Shown here one piece after another: positions 51,690 to 60,814 of a stretch of 64,000 nucleotides of DNA (positions are counted from its first letter, which is position 1; each line of letters begins with the position of its first letter). The DNA lies in NCBI GenBank assembly GCA_045616445.1, contig JAZLGR010000018.1, positions 124,001-188,000 on the forward strand, read 5' to 3'. This DNA is from Fimousia sp045616445 (GTDB taxonomy: Bacteria; Bacillota; Clostridia; Lachnospirales; Lachnospiraceae). The notes under the pieces were generated by a model. The model ran no database searches and had not been told where the DNA came from. It saw only the letters and a program-made list of their open reading frames with translations. A program made the translations under genes and the position numbers.

Positions 51690-53048
51690 ATGAGTATCAG
51701 AGACGAAAAAGCATTTTACAAGAAGCTGGCTTCCATCGTAATTCCGGTGGCTTTTCAGCAGTTTATGTTAGCAAGCGTCAGTGCAGCCGATGCCATCATG
51801 CTTGGAAAACTTTCCCAGAATTCTATGGCGGCCGTATCTCTTGCGGGACAGGTGCAGTTTATCTTCAACCTGTTTCTGGCAGGCTCCTCCATCGGAACCA
51901 GCATGCTGGTTGCCCAGTATATCGGAAAGGGCGATCACGACGCCGTAGAGAGAATCCTTGGCATTGTTCTTCGTGTAACGATACCGATCGCAACCACATT
52001 TACCCTGGCGGCACTCCTTATTCCACAGGTCATCATGGGGATTTTTACCTCTGATGCAGACTTAGTCGTATTCGGTGCCCAGTATCTTCGCTGTGTATCC
52101 CTGTCCTATTTCTTCTGTGGAATCACCCAGATTTATCTGGTAATTATGAAGAATTCGGGACATGCGCTAAAGAATTCCCTGATCAGCTCCAGCAGTGTGG
52201 TCATCAATATTTGTCTCAATGCCATCTTCATCTTCGGACTCTTTGGCTGTCCGGCCATGGGAATTGCAGGGGCAGCACTTTCTACCGTAATTGCCCGTTT
52301 TGTGGAGATGACACTGGCACTTTCTGACATGAGAAAGGAAGGACGCATCAAGATCCGCCCGGAATACTTTATCCACAGGGACATGGGCCTTCGAAAAGAC
52401 TTCTGGAAGTATGCCACACCGGCATTCTTAAATCAGATTTTGTGGGGGCTGGCATTCTCCTCCGAGTCCGTGATCATGGGACATATGAATCCTGATGCGG
52501 TGGCGGCCAATTCCATTGCACTTATTGTAAAGAACTTAACGGCCTGTTTCTGTTTGGGCTTTGGCAACGGGGCAGGCATTATCTTAGGCAATACCTTAGG
52601 TTCCGGAGATTTGGAACGTGGAAAGCGTTATGGCGACCGCTTTATCAAGATTGCCGTGTTGAATGGTCTGGTGACAGGCGGATTCGTTCTGCTGATCAGT
52701 CCGATCATTGTCAGATTCGCCAATCTGACACCGCAGGCATCCCATTATCTTCGCTGGATGCTTGTCATGTGCAGTTATTATCAGTTTGGAAAATCCTTAA
52801 CCTGTACGACCAACGGGGGCGTGTTCCCATCTGGTGGAGATTCCAAATTTACATTCAAATGCGATACGATCACCATGTGGGGATTTATCGTGCCGGTGGG
52901 CTTTTTGGTAGCCTTTGTGTTCAAGCTTCCGGTACTGGTGATCTATTTCTTTATGACTTTAGATGAGACGATCAAGCTTCCGGCCATCTTTATTCACTAC
53001 CGCAAATATGGCTGGGTGCGCAATATTACAAAGGAACGCAGTGCATAG
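51690..53048 (+). CDS. MATE family efflux transporter (1)
   Basis: A 452-residue protein with about twelve membrane helices, in two related halves, of the multidrug and toxic compound extrusion family. Typical phrases are ASVSAADAIMLGKLSQNSMAAVSLAGQ in helix 1-2 and GLAFSSESVIMGHMNPDAVAANSI in the second half. Substrate unknown. The ATG directly follows the hisF stop, and the stop is directly followed by dinB, so translation appears coupled across three unrelated functions. Confidence 0.92.
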   Translation: MSIRDEKAFYKKLASIVIPVAFQQFMLASVSAADAIMLGKLSQNSMAAVSLAGQVQFIFNLFLAGSSIGTSMLVAQYIGKGDHDAVERILGIVLRVTIPIATTFTLAALLIPQVIMGIFTSDADLVVFGAQYLRCVSLSYFFCGITQIYLVIMKNSGHALKNSLISSSSVVINICLNAIFIFGLFGCPAMGIAGAALSTVIARFVEMTLALSDMRKEGRIKIRPEYFIHRDMGLRKDFWKYATPAFLNQILWGLAFSSESVIMGHMNPDAVAANSIALIVKNLTACFCLGFGNGAGIILGNTLGSGDLERGKRYGDRFIKIAVLNGLVTGGFVLLISPIIVRFANLTPQASHYLRWMLVMCSYYQFGKSLTCTTNGGVFPSGGDSKFTFKCDTITMWGFIVPVGFLVAFVFKLPVLVIYFFMTLDETIKLPAIFIHYRKYGWVRNITKERSA

Positions 53049-54296
53049 ATGGAACGACTGATTTTTCATATCGATGTGAATAGTGCATTTTTATCCTGGG
53101 AGGCAGCCAGAAGGGTGAAGGAAGGCTTATCAGACCTTCGTGAGATTCCGGCTGTGGTAGGCGGCGACCCGGCCAGACGAACAGGTGTCGTTCTTGCCAA
53201 ATCCATTCCGGCCAAGAAATACGGCATCCGAACCGGAGAGCCTATGGCGATGGCCCTGCGAAAATGTCCAAATCTGGTCAGCGTTCGCAGTGATTTTGCA
53301 CTCTATGATAGAAGCTCCAAGGCATTTAAGGAGATTTGTGCTTCCTATGCCCCTGTGATGGAGTCATTCTCCATCGATGAGGTCTTCCTTGATATGAGTG
53401 GTACTCATTATGTGTATCCGGATCCCATCAAGACGGCCCATGAGATCAAGGACAAGATCCGAGATGAGCTTGGGTTTACAGTGAATGTGGGAATCGGTCC
53501 CAATAAGCTCCTTGCCAAGATGGCTTCTGATTTTGAAAAGCCTGACAAGGTGCATACCTTATTTTATGATGAAATTCCAACAAAGATGTGGCCTCTGCCT
53601 GTTGGGGACCTGTTATTTTTAGGTCGTAAATCAGTGGTGAAGCTTAACAGAGCAGAAATTTATACCATTGGTGATCTTGCCCACCGTTCGGAGCAGGAAA
53701 TCCAGTATATCTTAGGCAACAAGGCAGGACATCAGTTACATAATTATGCCAATGGCATTGACGATTCACCGGTGAAGGACGTGCCCGATGATCCAAAGGG
53801 CTACTCGGTGGAGACAACATTTGACGAGAATATCACCACCTTAGAGCAGGCACTTCTCATTCTGCTGACCCAGGTGGATGTGGTGACAGCTCGTATGCGC
53901 AGGCACAACAAGCGCTGTACCTGTGTATCGGTGGTATTTCGCAATACAGAATTTAAGAACAAATCTCATCAGAAGAAGATTGATGGCAGCACCGATGTGA
54001 CAGACGAGATTTATCTCAATGTGAAGCAGCTTTTCGAGGAATCCTGGAACGGGGAACCGCTGCGCTTAATCGGTGTGGCACTGACCGGCATTACAGAGGA
54101 TGATTATGAGCAGATTTCCTTCTTTGAAAAGCCAGTGGACCGGACGAAGAATAAGAAGCTTGACAGGGCAGTGGACGAGATCCGCTTAAAGTTTGGCAAC
54201 AATATGATCAGCCGTGCCAGCACCATCAAGACGGGAGAGCGCATCGGCCGGAAGGCCAAAGCACAGATGGAAAACCAAAGAAAAAATGACCGCTAA
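53049..54296 (+). CDS. dinB: DNA polymerase IV (Y family)
   Basis: A 415-residue translesion polymerase. The catalytic residues are in FHIDVNSAFLSWEA and SIDEVFLDMSGTH, followed by NVGIGPNKLLAKMASDF and the little-finger domain (about 240-350). The last 50 residues are basic. It lacks an obvious C-terminal clamp-binding pentapeptide of the usual QxSLF kind, although EQISFF near residue 355 could serve. It starts at the base after the MATE stop. No LexA box is seen at the gene because it is inside the operon. Confidence 0.95.
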   Translation: MERLIFHIDVNSAFLSWEAARRVKEGLSDLREIPAVVGGDPARRTGVVLAKSIPAKKYGIRTGEPMAMALRKCPNLVSVRSDFALYDRSSKAFKEICASYAPVMESFSIDEVFLDMSGTHYVYPDPIKTAHEIKDKIRDELGFTVNVGIGPNKLLAKMASDFEKPDKVHTLFYDEIPTKMWPLPVGDLLFLGRKSVVKLNRAEIYTIGDLAHRSEQEIQYILGNKAGHQLHNYANGIDDSPVKDVPDDPKGYSVETTFDENITTLEQALLILLTQVDVVTARMRRHNKRCTCVSVVFRNTEFKNKSHQKKIDGSTDVTDEIYLNVKQLFEESWNGEPLRLIGVALTGITEDDYEQISFFEKPVDRTKNKKLDRAVDEIRLKFGNNMISRASTIKTGERIGRKAKAQMENQRKNDR

Positions 54297-54363
54297 AGTG
54301 TTACCCTATGTATGCTTAGGACGATCATTTGTTTTTGTGAGGAAGAATTTTTTGAAAAATAAA

Positions 54364-54393
54364 TTGATTTATTCTTTATCCCTGTGCTATAAT
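54364..54393 (+). promoter_or_regulatory. Promoter of threonine synthase
   Basis: TTGATT (54364-54369), 18-base spacer, TATAAT (54388-54393). Confidence 0.68.
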
Positions 54394-54466
54394 AGGCTTT
54401 GTATTTTTTAGGCATGGCTTAAAAAGAATAAATAGAGATAATTTTTATAGAAAAGGAATGATAAAG

Positions 54467-55954
54467 ATGGACTTAATTTATAGAAGTACACGTAATGACA
54501 ATGAAACAGCAACAGCTTCTGAAGCAATCTTAAAGGGTCTTGCAAACAACAGCGGTTTATTTGTACCAACTGCAATCCCTGCTTTAGATGTAACAATCGA
54601 TGAATTAGTAAAGATGGACTACCGCCAGACAGCATATGCTGTTATGAAGCAGTTCTTAACTGATTTCACAGAAGAAGAATTAAAATACTGTATCGATCAT
54701 GCATATGACGATAAGTTTGACTGTGAAGAAATCGTGCCAATCGTAAAGGCTGGCGGCGCTTACCACCTTCAGTTATTCCATGGATCCACAATCGCATTCA
54801 AGGATATGGCACTTTCCATTCTTCCATATTTATTAGTAACTGCAGCTAAGAAGAATGACGTTAAGAATGAAATTGTAATCTTAACAGCAACATCCGGTGA
54901 TACTGGTAAAGCTGCTTTAGCAGGATTTGCAGATGTTCCAGGAACTAAGATCATCGTATTCTATCCAAAAGACGGTGTATCCCCAATCCAGGAAAAACAG
55001 ATGGTAACACAGCGTGGTGACAACACTTACGTAATCGGTATCAAGGGTAACTTCGACGATGCGCAGACAGGCGTAAAGAACATGTTCTCCGATCCAGAAC
55101 TTGCGAAAGAAATGGATGCAGCAGGATATCAGTTCTCTTCCGCAAACTCCATCAATATCGGCCGTTTGGTTCCACAGATCGTATACTATGTATTTGCTTA
55201 TGCAAGATTAGTAGAACAGGGTGTGGTAAAAGCTGGTGAAGAGATGAACGTCGTTGTACCAACTGGTAACTTCGGTAACATCTTAGCAGCATACTATGCA
55301 AAACAGATGGGTATCCCAGTAAAGACATTAGTATGTGCATCCAATGAAAACAAAGTACTCTTCGACTTCTTCCAGACAGGTACTTATGATAGAAACAGAG
55401 AATTTATCTTAACATCTTCTCCATCCATGGATATCTTAATCTCCTCTAACTTAGAACGATTAATCCATAAGATTGCTGGAGAAAGTGCAGAAAAGAATGC
55501 AGCATTCATGGCAGCATTATCTTCCGAAGGTGTATACACAATCACAGACGAAATGAAAGCAAATCTTTCCGATTTTGTTGGCGAATATGCATCTGAAGAA
55601 GCAGTAGCAGCAATGATCAAGAAAATCTATGATGAAGACAACTACATCATGGATACACATACAGCAGTAGCTGCGCAGGGTTATGCACAGTTCGTGGCTG
55701 AAACAGGTGATACAACACCAACAGTCATCGCTTCCACAGCAAGCCCTTACAAATTTACAAGAAGCGTTATGAACGCAATCGATCCTGCATATGATGCAAA
55801 GACAGACTTCGAATTAGTAGATGAATTATGTGCAATCTCTGGCGTGAAGATTCCACAGGCAATCGAAGACATCCGTTCCGCACCAGTGCTTCATGATACT
55901 GTATGCGATAAGACAGAGATGTTAGCAGAAGTGAAGAAGATTCTTGGTATTTAA
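54467..55954 (+). CDS. thrC: Threonine synthase
   Basis: A PLP enzyme that turns O-phosphohomoserine into threonine. The 495-residue length and the N-terminal YRSTRND..TASEAILKGLANNSGLFVP mark the longer, class II type found in many bacteria and yeast. The PLP Lys is in FHGSTIAFKDMALS near residue 110; TATSGDTGKAAL and VPTGNFGNILAAYYAKQMG contact the cofactor phosphate and substrate. ATG 54467 has AAAGGA nine bases upstream, whereas the in-frame ATG at 54458 lies inside that site. It is followed by a terminator. Confidence 0.96.
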   Translation: MDLIYRSTRNDNETATASEAILKGLANNSGLFVPTAIPALDVTIDELVKMDYRQTAYAVMKQFLTDFTEEELKYCIDHAYDDKFDCEEIVPIVKAGGAYHLQLFHGSTIAFKDMALSILPYLLVTAAKKNDVKNEIVILTATSGDTGKAALAGFADVPGTKIIVFYPKDGVSPIQEKQMVTQRGDNTYVIGIKGNFDDAQTGVKNMFSDPELAKEMDAAGYQFSSANSINIGRLVPQIVYYVFAYARLVEQGVVKAGEEMNVVVPTGNFGNILAAYYAKQMGIPVKTLVCASNENKVLFDFFQTGTYDRNREFILTSSPSMDILISSNLERLIHKIAGESAEKNAAFMAALSSEGVYTITDEMKANLSDFVGEYASEEAVAAMIKKIYDEDNYIMDTHTAVAAQGYAQFVAETGDTTPTVIASTASPYKFTRSVMNAIDPAYDAKTDFELVDELCAISGVKIPQAIEDIRSAPVLHDTVCDKTEMLAEVKKILGI

Positions 55955-55975
55955 TGGATCATCATTTGAATTTAT

Positions 55976-56012
55976 GGAGGTTGTTGCTTTTTGGCAGCAA
56001 CCTCTTTTTTCT
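55976..56012 (+). terminator. Terminator after thrC
   Basis: GGAGGTTGTTGCT, TTTTGG loop, CAGCAACCTCT and Ts. Confidence 0.92.
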
Positions 56013-56081
56013 TTGTTCCATAATAATGTTTCCTGTGGTATCATTACCATCGTGTAAAACGTTTTAGATTGGAGAGAGATT

Positions 56082-57422
56082 ATGAATCAGAAAGGATTTT
56101 ATCGCAACTTTTTTGCGATTTTCATACCGCTGGTATTACAGAATGTGATTACCATCAGTGTAAACTTAGCGGATAATATTATGCTTGGATCCTACAGCGA
56201 GACAGCCCTTGCGGGGGCAGCAGCTGTCAATCAGGTACAGTTTGTCTATTCCCAGATTGTACTGGCCTTTGGCGATGCTCTGGTTATCCTGGGTAGTCAG
56301 TACTGGGGCAAGAAGCGATTAGAACCGATGAAGAAGTTAACCTCCATTGGCATCCGCTTTGAACTGCTGGTCTGGATCTTATTATTTACGGCAACCTCTC
56401 TGGTGCCGATGAAAATTGTTGGAATTTTTACGACAGATGGCCCAATTGTGGCAGCAGGAGTGGAATATCTGGCCATCATCCGATTCACTTACCTGTTCTT
56501 TGCCATCACCCAGCTCCTTCTTGCCATGCTTCGAATGACTGAGGTGGTAAAGATTGCGCTGGGACTTTCCATCATGACATTCTTCATCAACTGCGGCATC
56601 AACTATGTGCTGATCTTCGGGCATTTTGGCGCGCCTGCCCTTGGTATTACCGGAGCGGCCATCGGTACATTAACAGCCAGAATTTTAGAAACTATCGTCG
56701 TCATCTTGTATATTGCATTTGTGAATAACAAGCTTGATCTGAAATTAAAGGATTTCGCCACCTTCGACCGTCTCCTTGCCAAAGACTACATCAAAGTGGC
56801 AACCCCTATGGTCATCGTGCAGGGTCTCTGGGGCCTGAACACTGCCCTTCAGACAGTCATTCTTGGACACATGACGGCAGCGGCCATCGCAGCCAACTCC
56901 GTCGCTTCGAACCTGTTTATGATGGTCAAATCCATCATTTACGGTGCATCCGCAACGGCATCAGTTATCATTGGCCGAACCATCGGTGAGGGAGACTTAA
57001 AAGAAGTAATGAGATTATCCTCCCGCCTCCAGAAGATGTTCCTGGCCATGGGTATTATTGGTGCGGTGATCCTCTTCATCATCCGCATCCCAATCCTTAG
57101 TATCTATGCCCTGTCACCGGAAACTAAGGCAATGGCCAACAGCTTCCTGATCATTCTCTGTTTTGTATTCGTAGGTATGTCCTATCAGATGCCAACGAAC
57201 AATGGAATTATCCGTGGCGGAGGCAGTGCAACCTACATCTTAAAGCTTGATATCATCAGCATCTGGTGCATCGTTCTGCCAGTGTCCTTTTTCATGGCAT
57301 TTGTCATGAACGCATCCCCACAGGTTGTGCTGATCTGCCTCAATGCAGACCAGTTCTTCAAGGGCGTACCGGCATTCCTCATGTCCCATTACGGCAACTG
57401 GATCAAGAAGTTGACGAGGTAG
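56082..57422 (+). CDS. MATE family efflux transporter (2)
   Basis: A 446-residue, twelve-helix MATE transporter. The N-terminal NLADNIMLGSYSETALAGAAAVNQVQF and second-half GLNTALQTVILGHMTAAAIAANSVASN segments are parallel to those of the first MATE gene 4 kb upstream, but the two proteins differ at many positions, so they are not a recent duplication. Substrate unknown. It starts after TTGGAGAGAGATT and is followed by a tiny membrane protein gene. Confidence 0.92.
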   Translation: MNQKGFYRNFFAIFIPLVLQNVITISVNLADNIMLGSYSETALAGAAAVNQVQFVYSQIVLAFGDALVILGSQYWGKKRLEPMKKLTSIGIRFELLVWILLFTATSLVPMKIVGIFTTDGPIVAAGVEYLAIIRFTYLFFAITQLLLAMLRMTEVVKIALGLSIMTFFINCGINYVLIFGHFGAPALGITGAAIGTLTARILETIVVILYIAFVNNKLDLKLKDFATFDRLLAKDYIKVATPMVIVQGLWGLNTALQTVILGHMTAAAIAANSVASNLFMMVKSIIYGASATASVIIGRTIGEGDLKEVMRLSSRLQKMFLAMGIIGAVILFIIRIPILSIYALSPETKAMANSFLIILCFVFVGMSYQMPTNNGIIRGGGSATYILKLDIISIWCIVLPVSFFMAFVMNASPQVVLICLNADQFFKGVPAFLMSHYGNWIKKLTR

Positions 57423-57473
57423 AGGCGAATTGATAAAATACTGTTGTAGTGAAAAGAAGAGAGGTATGAATAT

Positions 57474-57656
57474 ATGAATAAAAAATCATGGGCAATCTGC
57501 TTCATTTTAGCAGGAATTTTATTTATTATATTTGGAGGCATGACCTTCATAAAATCTGGCTACGATTTATCCAGTGGCGGTTTAGATAAGGTTTTAGGTG
57601 GCGTAGCATTAATTGCGTTAGCAGCTTATTACTGGTTTAAGAAAAGCGACGAGTAA
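57474..57656 (+). CDS. Small membrane protein (60 residues)
   Basis: MNKKSWAICFILAGILFIIF opens a first helix, and GGLDKVLGGVALIALAAYYW a second, with a short polar turn and a KKSDE end. AGAGAGGTATGAATAT precedes the ATG. The two-helix hairpin is well formed and the codon use matches its neighbours, so it is probably real. It lies 51 bases after the MATE gene and may be cotranscribed with it. No function is known. Confidence 0.65.
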   Translation: MNKKSWAICFILAGILFIIFGGMTFIKSGYDLSSGGLDKVLGGVALIALAAYYWFKKSDE

Positions 57657-57658
57657 AG

Positions 57659-57716
57659 AAAAAGGTGTATTCCAAAGGCGTACAATGGTTGTACGACGAT
57701 GGAATACACCTTTTGA
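57659..57716. terminator. Bidirectional terminator with nested palindrome
   Basis: AAAAGGTGTATTCCA pairs with TGGAATACACCTTTT; the loop itself holds CGTACA-ATGGT-TGTACG. It serves the small membrane protein gene and the converging AraC gene. Confidence 0.88.
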
Positions 57717-57739
57717 TATTTTGTTCATACTTGAAAAAT

Positions 57740-58666
57740 CTACACAATCCCATTCTTTTCCCGCCATTTTGTAGGCGGCATCTTGTATACATTACGAAAT
57801 GCCCTTGAGAAGTGCAGCTGGTTTGGATATCCCACTGCCTTGCCAATCTCACCTACAGACATATTGGTGTATTTTAAAAACTGGGTTGCCTGCTTCATGC
57901 GGTAGTAGATTAAATACTGCTGTGGCGTCTTATTCAGCGCGTCTTTGAAGATCTTGCCCAAGTAGCTGCGGTTTAAGCAGCAGAAATCGGCGATGTCTTC
58001 GATGGTAATCGGTTCGCTGAAGTTCTGTTCAATATAGCTGACTGCTTCACGGATATAGAAATCCTTCTGATTCATGTTACCAGTGCTGTTGTAATGGGCA
58101 GAGGAGTGCATCAATACGTCCATGAAGAGATAAAAATGTCCAATTTGAAAGAGTGAGGTGGAGACAGAACTGAAGGTGGAAGGATCTGATGCAATGGATT
58201 CTGTCTTTGCTGTGCCTGCAACCAGCGTTTTTAATTCCTTCTGGATGACAGGGAGGGAGGATGGATCTTTACAGGTATAGACTGGATTGTCTGCAGAAAG
58301 GCCAGTCTGATTCATCCATTCTGTTGCCTTGGCCCCATCGAATTCCACCCAGGCGTATTCCCATGGGGTGTCTGGATCGGCAACATAGGTGGTAATCTGT
58401 TTTGGAGATATGAGAAATCCCTGATTTTTTTCAATGTGGTAGCTGTGCTGCATACCGTCTCGGGAAGTTGCATAGAGGGTACCGCTGCCTTCATATACAA
58501 AATGGAAGAGATAATGGCTTCTTACCGCAGGACCAAAGGAATAGCCAGGTACACAGCGCTCAAAACCATGCTGGTAGAGCATGATGTCCATGTAATATTC
58601 ATTTGGAAAAATGGTATAAAGCTTATCTGGTAAATTACTTGTCAAGTCCATATTCGTATTCCCCAT
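57740..58666 (-). CDS. AraC family transcriptional regulator
   Basis: A 308-residue regulator with an N-terminal cupin-like sensor (about 20-170, SHYLFHFVYEGSGTLYAT, NQGFLISPKQITTY) and a C-terminal double helix-turn-helix (about 205-305, ITIEDIADFCCLNRSYLGKIFKDAL and MSVGEIGKAVGYPNQLHFSRAFRNVY). This form usually controls sugar genes. It is divergent from the ParB-like/BMP gene and lies 2.8 kb from galK, but no operator site is visible, so its targets are unclear. GAGAGG precedes the ATG; an in-frame ATG at 58651 is possible. Confidence 0.92.
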   Translation of the reverse strand: MGNTNMDLTSNLPDKLYTIFPNEYYMDIMLYQHGFERCVPGYSFGPAVRSHYLFHFVYEGSGTLYATSRDGMQHSYHIEKNQGFLISPKQITTYVADPDTPWEYAWVEFDGAKATEWMNQTGLSADNPVYTCKDPSSLPVIQKELKTLVAGTAKTESIASDPSTFSSVSTSLFQIGHFYLFMDVLMHSSAHYNSTGNMNQKDFYIREAVSYIEQNFSEPITIEDIADFCCLNRSYLGKIFKDALNKTPQQYLIYYRMKQATQFLKYTNMSVGEIGKAVGYPNQLHFSRAFRNVYKMPPTKWREKNGIV

Positions 58667-58798
58667 TCTCTATGCCTCTCTAAATCATCATCTACGATGC
58701 CGTTCTCACTGTAATTCTATTTTAGCACAGCCCCATTGTACTTGCTTGCCACTACATGTACAAAATAAATGGGAAATCTTTAGTCAGTTCTTATATAT

Positions 58799-58825
58799 TT
58801 GCATTATCTAGCATTTTGGTATAAT
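58799..58825 (+). promoter_or_regulatory. Promoter upstream of the ParB-like/BMP gene
   Basis: TTGCAT (58799-58804), 15-base spacer, TATAAT (58820-58825). The spacer is slightly short. A second TATAAT-like GATATAATTT lies at about 58865. Confidence 0.55.
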
Positions 58826-58897
58826 TTATTAGAAAAGAAGCATATAATCGAACTATGTTTGTTGATATAATTTACTATGTAAAGGAGGGAATCTTCT

Positions 58898-60814
58898 ATG
58901 CAGAGACAGGAATATGAAAAAGCCAGAAAGGCAGGACAAAAAATCGCAAAAGCGAATATGAATATGGGAGAGTATCCATACCTTCCGGTCCTGGATGATA
59001 TTATCGAGCAGGTTGAGATTGTCAGGGAAGTCAGCTTAGGCGTCATTGATATTCCGATCAACCAGATTGTTGGAACAAAGACCAGAGGCAGAACCAACGC
59101 ATTTGCACGAAATTTTATGCCTCTTCTGGAGGAAGAATCTGAATTTGCAGTGAAGTGGATGAACCTTTATAAGGCTCAGATTAGTGAGGGAATCCGCGAT
59201 CCTATCGTGGTTTATGAATACCTGAATCACTTTTACGTGATGGAAGGGAATAAGAGAGTCAGCATTATGAAATATGTTGGCGCAAACAGCATCAGAGGCA
59301 GGGTGACCCGCCTCATTCCAAAGCAGGATGATTCGAAAGAGATAGCAATATACTATGAATTCTTGAAGTTTTATGAGATTGCAGGAATCAATGAGCTGAT
59401 TTTTACAGAACCGGGAGGCTATGACACGGTGCTCAAGCATGTGGGTGTCAGAGAAGCCTGGGACGAAGAACTGGTGAAGACCTTCAGGTCCTGTTATGAA
59501 CGATTCACAGGCGTCTTCGAAGCAAGAAGAACGAGAGCCATGAGACTGTCGACGGCAGATGCATTTGTCGTATTCTTAGACTACTACGGCTATGACACGC
59601 TGATCGATACCACCATGAAGGAATTAAAAAATCAGGTAAAGAGCTTAGAGGATGATTTTATCCTGTTCCCAAAGAAGAAATCCATTCAGCTGAAATTAGA
59701 TACAGAAGCCATTGACGAACCGGGTGGACTTTTAAAGGGACTTCAGCTTCCAACTGGTGTATTGAAAATTGGATTTTTCTTTGATAAGACACCGGAGACT
59801 TCCCGCTGGACCTACAACCATGAGATGGGTATGAAGGAAGTGGAGAAGATATTTGGCGATAAGATTGCCTGCTATCCATTCTACAATGTGGGAGACAGTG
59901 CATCAGGTATCAAAGTCATGGAGGAAGCCATTAAAAAGGGCTGTACCTTACTGTTTGCAACCACACCAAATCTGATCTCTGCGTGCACCAGCATTGCTGT
60001 GAAGCATCCTGGTGTGAAGATTTTAAACTGTTCCCTGAATACTCTTTTCGGTCACGTAAAGACCTACTATGCGAGACTTTACGAAGCGAAGTTTTTGATG
60101 GGAATCACAGCTGGACTGGTTGCGGAGAATGACCGCATCGGCTATCTGGCAGATTATCCGATTTATGGTGCCATTGCCAACATCAATGCATTTGCAATGG
60201 GGGTAGCCATGGTCAATCCAAAGGCGAAGATTTATCTCCACTGGTATACAAAAAAAGAGGAGAATGTGGATCAGGCGCTGCTTGGACAGGACATCTCCAT
60301 CGTATCCGGCTATGACAGCATGATTCCGAACAGTGACGGTATGCGTTTTGGACTCTTTGATTTTAGGAGCGAAGACCCAAAACCGATTGCAATGGCAGTG
60401 TGGAACTGGAGTGTCTTCTATGAGAAGATGATCCGCTCTGTCTTAAACAATAACTGGAACAGAGATAAGGTAAAGAAGGGAGAAGTCATCAACTACTGGT
60501 GGGGCATGAACGCAGGAGTGATTGATTTTATTACCTCAAGCAAGATTCCATATGGCAATCGCAACCTGGTGGAAGCCATGAAGATGGGAATTGCCCACCG
60601 CATCGTGTATCCATTTTCCAATGAAATCCATGCCCAGGGACATGAGAAGAAGCTTTCCATGGGTGAAACCATGAATCCATATGACATCATGAACATGGAC
60701 TGGCTTTTAGAAAATGTCATCGGATCCATTCCGGCCAAGGATGAACTGGTGGACAGCGCCAAAAAGATTGTGGAGCTGCAGGGAGTGAAGAAGGAGGATC
60801 GTAACCGCTTATGA
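58898..60814 (+). CDS. Cytoplasmic fusion of a ParB-like domain with a BMP (purine nucleoside-binding) domain
   Basis: A 638-residue protein with no signal peptide or lipobox. Residues about 45-150 look ParB/sulfiredoxin-like (IDIPINQIVGT, GIRDPIVVYEYLNHFYVMEGNKRVSIMKYVGA). A helical middle follows to about 270. Residues about 290-600 are a BMP/PnrA-type periplasmic-binding fold (LKIGFFFDKT, TYNHEMGMKEVEKIFG, NTLFGHVKTYYARLYEAKFLMGITAG, YPIYGAIANINAFAMGVAMVNP), normally the nucleoside-binding part of an ABC importer. AAAGGAGGGAATC precedes the ATG. It overlaps a phosphoesterase gene by four bases. A nucleoside-sensing role is inferred; no ABC genes are nearby. Confidence 0.75.
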   Translation: MQRQEYEKARKAGQKIAKANMNMGEYPYLPVLDDIIEQVEIVREVSLGVIDIPINQIVGTKTRGRTNAFARNFMPLLEEESEFAVKWMNLYKAQISEGIRDPIVVYEYLNHFYVMEGNKRVSIMKYVGANSIRGRVTRLIPKQDDSKEIAIYYEFLKFYEIAGINELIFTEPGGYDTVLKHVGVREAWDEELVKTFRSCYERFTGVFEARRTRAMRLSTADAFVVFLDYYGYDTLIDTTMKELKNQVKSLEDDFILFPKKKSIQLKLDTEAIDEPGGLLKGLQLPTGVLKIGFFFDKTPETSRWTYNHEMGMKEVEKIFGDKIACYPFYNVGDSASGIKVMEEAIKKGCTLLFATTPNLISACTSIAVKHPGVKILNCSLNTLFGHVKTYYARLYEAKFLMGITAGLVAENDRIGYLADYPIYGAIANINAFAMGVAMVNPKAKIYLHWYTKKEENVDQALLGQDISIVSGYDSMIPNSDGMRFGLFDFRSEDPKPIAMAVWNWSVFYEKMIRSVLNNNWNRDKVKKGEVINYWWGMNAGVIDFITSSKIPYGNRNLVEAMKMGIAHRIVYPFSNEIHAQGHEKKLSMGETMNPYDIMNMDWLLENVIGSIPAKDELVDSAKKIVELQGVKKEDRNRL

